Part shown: positions 62,980-64,000 of the stretch, one piece after another
How the letters are laid out: the number at the start of each line of letters is the position of its first letter
Numbering within the stretch: position 1 is the first letter of the stretch
The notes under the pieces: generated by a model
Database searches by the model: none
What the model was told of the DNA's origin: nothing
What the model saw: only the letters and a program-made list of their open reading frames with translations
Source of the DNA: UBA10939 sp050942745
GTDB lineage: Bacteria; Myxococcota; Myxococcia; Myxococcales; UBA5297
Assembly (NCBI GenBank): GCA_050942745.1
Contig: JBMNNX010000004.1
Location: forward strand, 1-64,000
Length of the DNA stretch: 64,000 nucleotides
Direction of reading: 5' to 3'
Made by a program: the position numbers and the translations under genes

Positions 62980-63799
62980 CGCGCACCTCGCTCGGCTCGA
63001 CCTTCGCCTCGAAGCTCTCGGCCCAGCGCCCGGGCTCGTCGGCAACGCCGCTCTCCTTGCTCCGCAGCACGAGCGCGCACCCTTCGTACTCGAAGCGCAG
63101 GGTCAGCGGACCTTCCCCGAGGCGAAGCCGCAGACGGCCGTTGGAGAAGGAGGCGCCCATCAGGCCGATGAGCGCGTCGGCGCTGCCGTCGCAGCGGTTA
63201 CTCGTCGCCGACAGCGCCGGGGCGCGGGCGTCGACGCCGAAGTAGCGCACCGCCTGGAAGACCGCGGCGAGCCCGAGCCGGGCCTCGGGCGTGCGCGCGG
63301 CGTCGCCGAGGTGGTTCTCGAGCCCGCGCTCGAGCAGCGAGGCGAGGATGTCCGGCTCGAGCGCCGTGACCCGCGCCCGCCGCTCGCGGGTCGCGCAGAA
63401 GATGCTGTCCCACCCCGGGCTGTAGGACTTGAGATCGACTATCGGCGTGCCGTCGAGCATGTCGAGGTGGTCGACGTACAGGCGCAGCCCCTCGCGGCGC
63501 AGCAGGGGCACCACGGTCACCGCCAGCGGGTTGGGGCGCGCCGGCGAGCGGGTGCCGAAGACTCCGCGCGGCGGGGCCTCGGGATCGATGCGCTTGGGGC
63601 GGGCGGAGAGCCGGGTGCGGTCGGCCTGGTGGAACATGGCGACCACGATGAGGTGCGAGGTCAGCTCGATGTCCTGCAGCCCCTCGGCGAATGGCTCGAA
63701 GATCTCGATCTGCGCCTCGCCGCCGCCCGCGGGGATCTCATCGCAGGCGCGGTGGGGCGAGCGCACCACGCCGATCGGGACGATCTCGAAGGCGGTCAT
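62960..63799 (-). CDS. TsaA/TrmO-like protein fused to a degenerate FmdE-like domain
   Basis: This 279-aa protein has a TsaA-like domain at 1-140 (PIGVVRSPHRACDEIPAGGG, PRGVFGTRSPARPNPLAVTV, DGTPIVDLKSYSPGWD), the fold of TrmO, which methylates t6A in tRNA. Residues 145-279 resemble the FmdE family (SATSNRCDGSADALIGLMGA, SFSNGRL), but the usual HGHxCPG metal loop is replaced by ENHLGDAARTPEA, so cluster or metal binding is unlikely. TsaA-FmdE pairs in anaerobes sit near molybdate/tungstate genes, which fits the neighbours here. The ATG overlaps the receptor stop (ATGA). Confidence 0.75.
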   Translation of the reverse strand: MTAFEIVPIGVVRSPHRACDEIPAGGGEAQIEIFEPFAEGLQDIELTSHLIVVAMFHQADRTRLSARPKRIDPEAPPRGVFGTRSPARPNPLAVTVVPLLRREGLRLYVDHLDMLDGTPIVDLKSYSPGWDSIFCATRERRARVTALEPDILASLLERGLENHLGDAARTPEARLGLAAVFQAVRYFGVDARAPALSATSNRCDGSADALIGLMGASFSNGRLRLRLGEGPLTLRFEYEGCALVLRSKESGVADEPGRWAESFEAKVEPSEVRDAKSAA

Positions 63800-64000
63800 C
63801 CTTCCTCCCCAGGCCAGCCGGCCTCGAGCCCGAGCCAGATCTGCCGGCCGGGGTCGGGGTAGCCGAACTCGGTCTGGTAGCTGGCGTCGAGCAGGTTGGT
63901 GGCGCGGGCGAGCAGCGTCGCGAAGGGCAGGGCCCGCACCTTCAGTTGCGCGTCCCAGACCGCGTAGGCGCCCAAGCGCCCCCAGGCGCCGGTGTTCGGG
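63796..64000 (-). CDS. TonB-dependent receptor, C-terminal end (partial)
   Basis: Only the last 67 codons are in the window; the 5' part lies beyond position 64000. The text LLARATNLLDASYQTEFGYP and PGRQIWLGLEAGW is the typical last beta-strands of a TonB-dependent outer-membrane receptor (NLLD...Y...GYP.PGR). A few residues after the final strand (PGEEG) end the protein. Its stop overlaps the next gene's ATG (ATGA), so receptor, TsaA-FmdE protein and regulator form one operon. The substrate cannot be read from this piece; neighbours suggest an oxyanion or metal complex. Confidence 0.8.
   Translation of the reverse strand, partial: PNTGAWGRLGAYAVWDAQLKVRALPFATLLARATNLLDASYQTEFGYPDPGRQIWLGLEAGWPGEEG

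Noticed and set aside
1..64000. tRNA, rRNA and riboswitch genes
   Set aside because: No cloverleaf with a matching acceptor stem, rRNA signature or known riboswitch core was noticed on either strand by reading; a covariance search could still find a divergent one.

Overview
The window is a high-GC, gene-dense bacterial chromosome segment. The gene content suggests a Myxococcota/deltaproteobacterial-type organism: a Wsp/Frz-like chemosensory operon with a CheR-TPR and a CheA-REC hybrid, type IV pilus minor-pilin genes with a very large PilY1, Cys-rich repeat lipoproteins, a soluble-adenylyl-cyclase-like protein and a TonB receptor. This placement is inference from content; there is no rRNA or marker gene. 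No tRNA, rRNA, intact insertion sequence, prophage or CRISPR array was seen.

Layout. 1-7055 (minus): an HSP90-like ATPase translationally coupled to a giant protein with a degenerate GHKL-type N-terminus and about seven tandem modules of about 220 residues. 7288-10770 (plus): pncB-nadE, the nicotinate branch of NAD synthesis, behind a 21-bp palindromic operator. 11470-15842 (minus): an RND efflux pump and its membrane-fusion protein; upstream lies a striking array of six AT-rich palindromes at 41-42 bp spacing. 16500-17894 (minus): a Cys-rich lipoprotein. 17996-24947 (plus): the most interesting region. It holds nrtR (a Nudix-type NAD regulator with its own copies of the operator), a PP2C phosphatase, an atypical Ser/Thr kinase, a long nicotinamidase, a vWA protein and an ADP-ribosylglycohydrolase. 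25060-27871: a lipoprotein, a DUF1059-like protein and a small membrane protein, separated by dispersed repeats. 28026-37073 (plus): cheW-cheR-cheW-mcp-cheA-cheB and a GAF histidine kinase. 37892-42406: MFS transporter, TspO, methyltransferase, membrane protein, copper-storage-like protein. 42664-50665 (plus): pilin-like remnant, PilW, PilX, PilY1. 51275-57364: esterase lipoprotein, MYG1-like protein, tandem cyclase-ATPase-TPR protein. 57799-61409: a histidine kinase whose phospho-acceptor His is replaced by Arg, and an MgtC-like membrane protein. 61492-64000 (minus): Rpn-type remnant, an excisionase-HTH/binding-protein regulator, a TsaA-FmdE-like fusion and the 3' end of a TonB receptor.

The pieces that appear to work together are the NAD genes. 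NrtR families repress NAD salvage genes and respond to ADP-ribose. Here the same TTAGTGT-N7-ACACTAA pattern overlies predicted promoters of both pncB-nadE and nrtR. The nrtR side carries a vWA + PP2C + kinase set resembling the TerY-P triad, plus enzymes that make nicotinate and release ADP-ribose. An NAD/ADP-ribose-responsive phospho-signalling locus is my main candidate for a little-described system.

Caution on quality: at least five otherwise well-conserved genes carry single-base-type frameshifts (giant GHKL gene, kinase, vWA, ADP-ribosylglycohydrolase, cyclase). These may be sequencing or assembly errors or real decay, and the sequence alone cannot decide.
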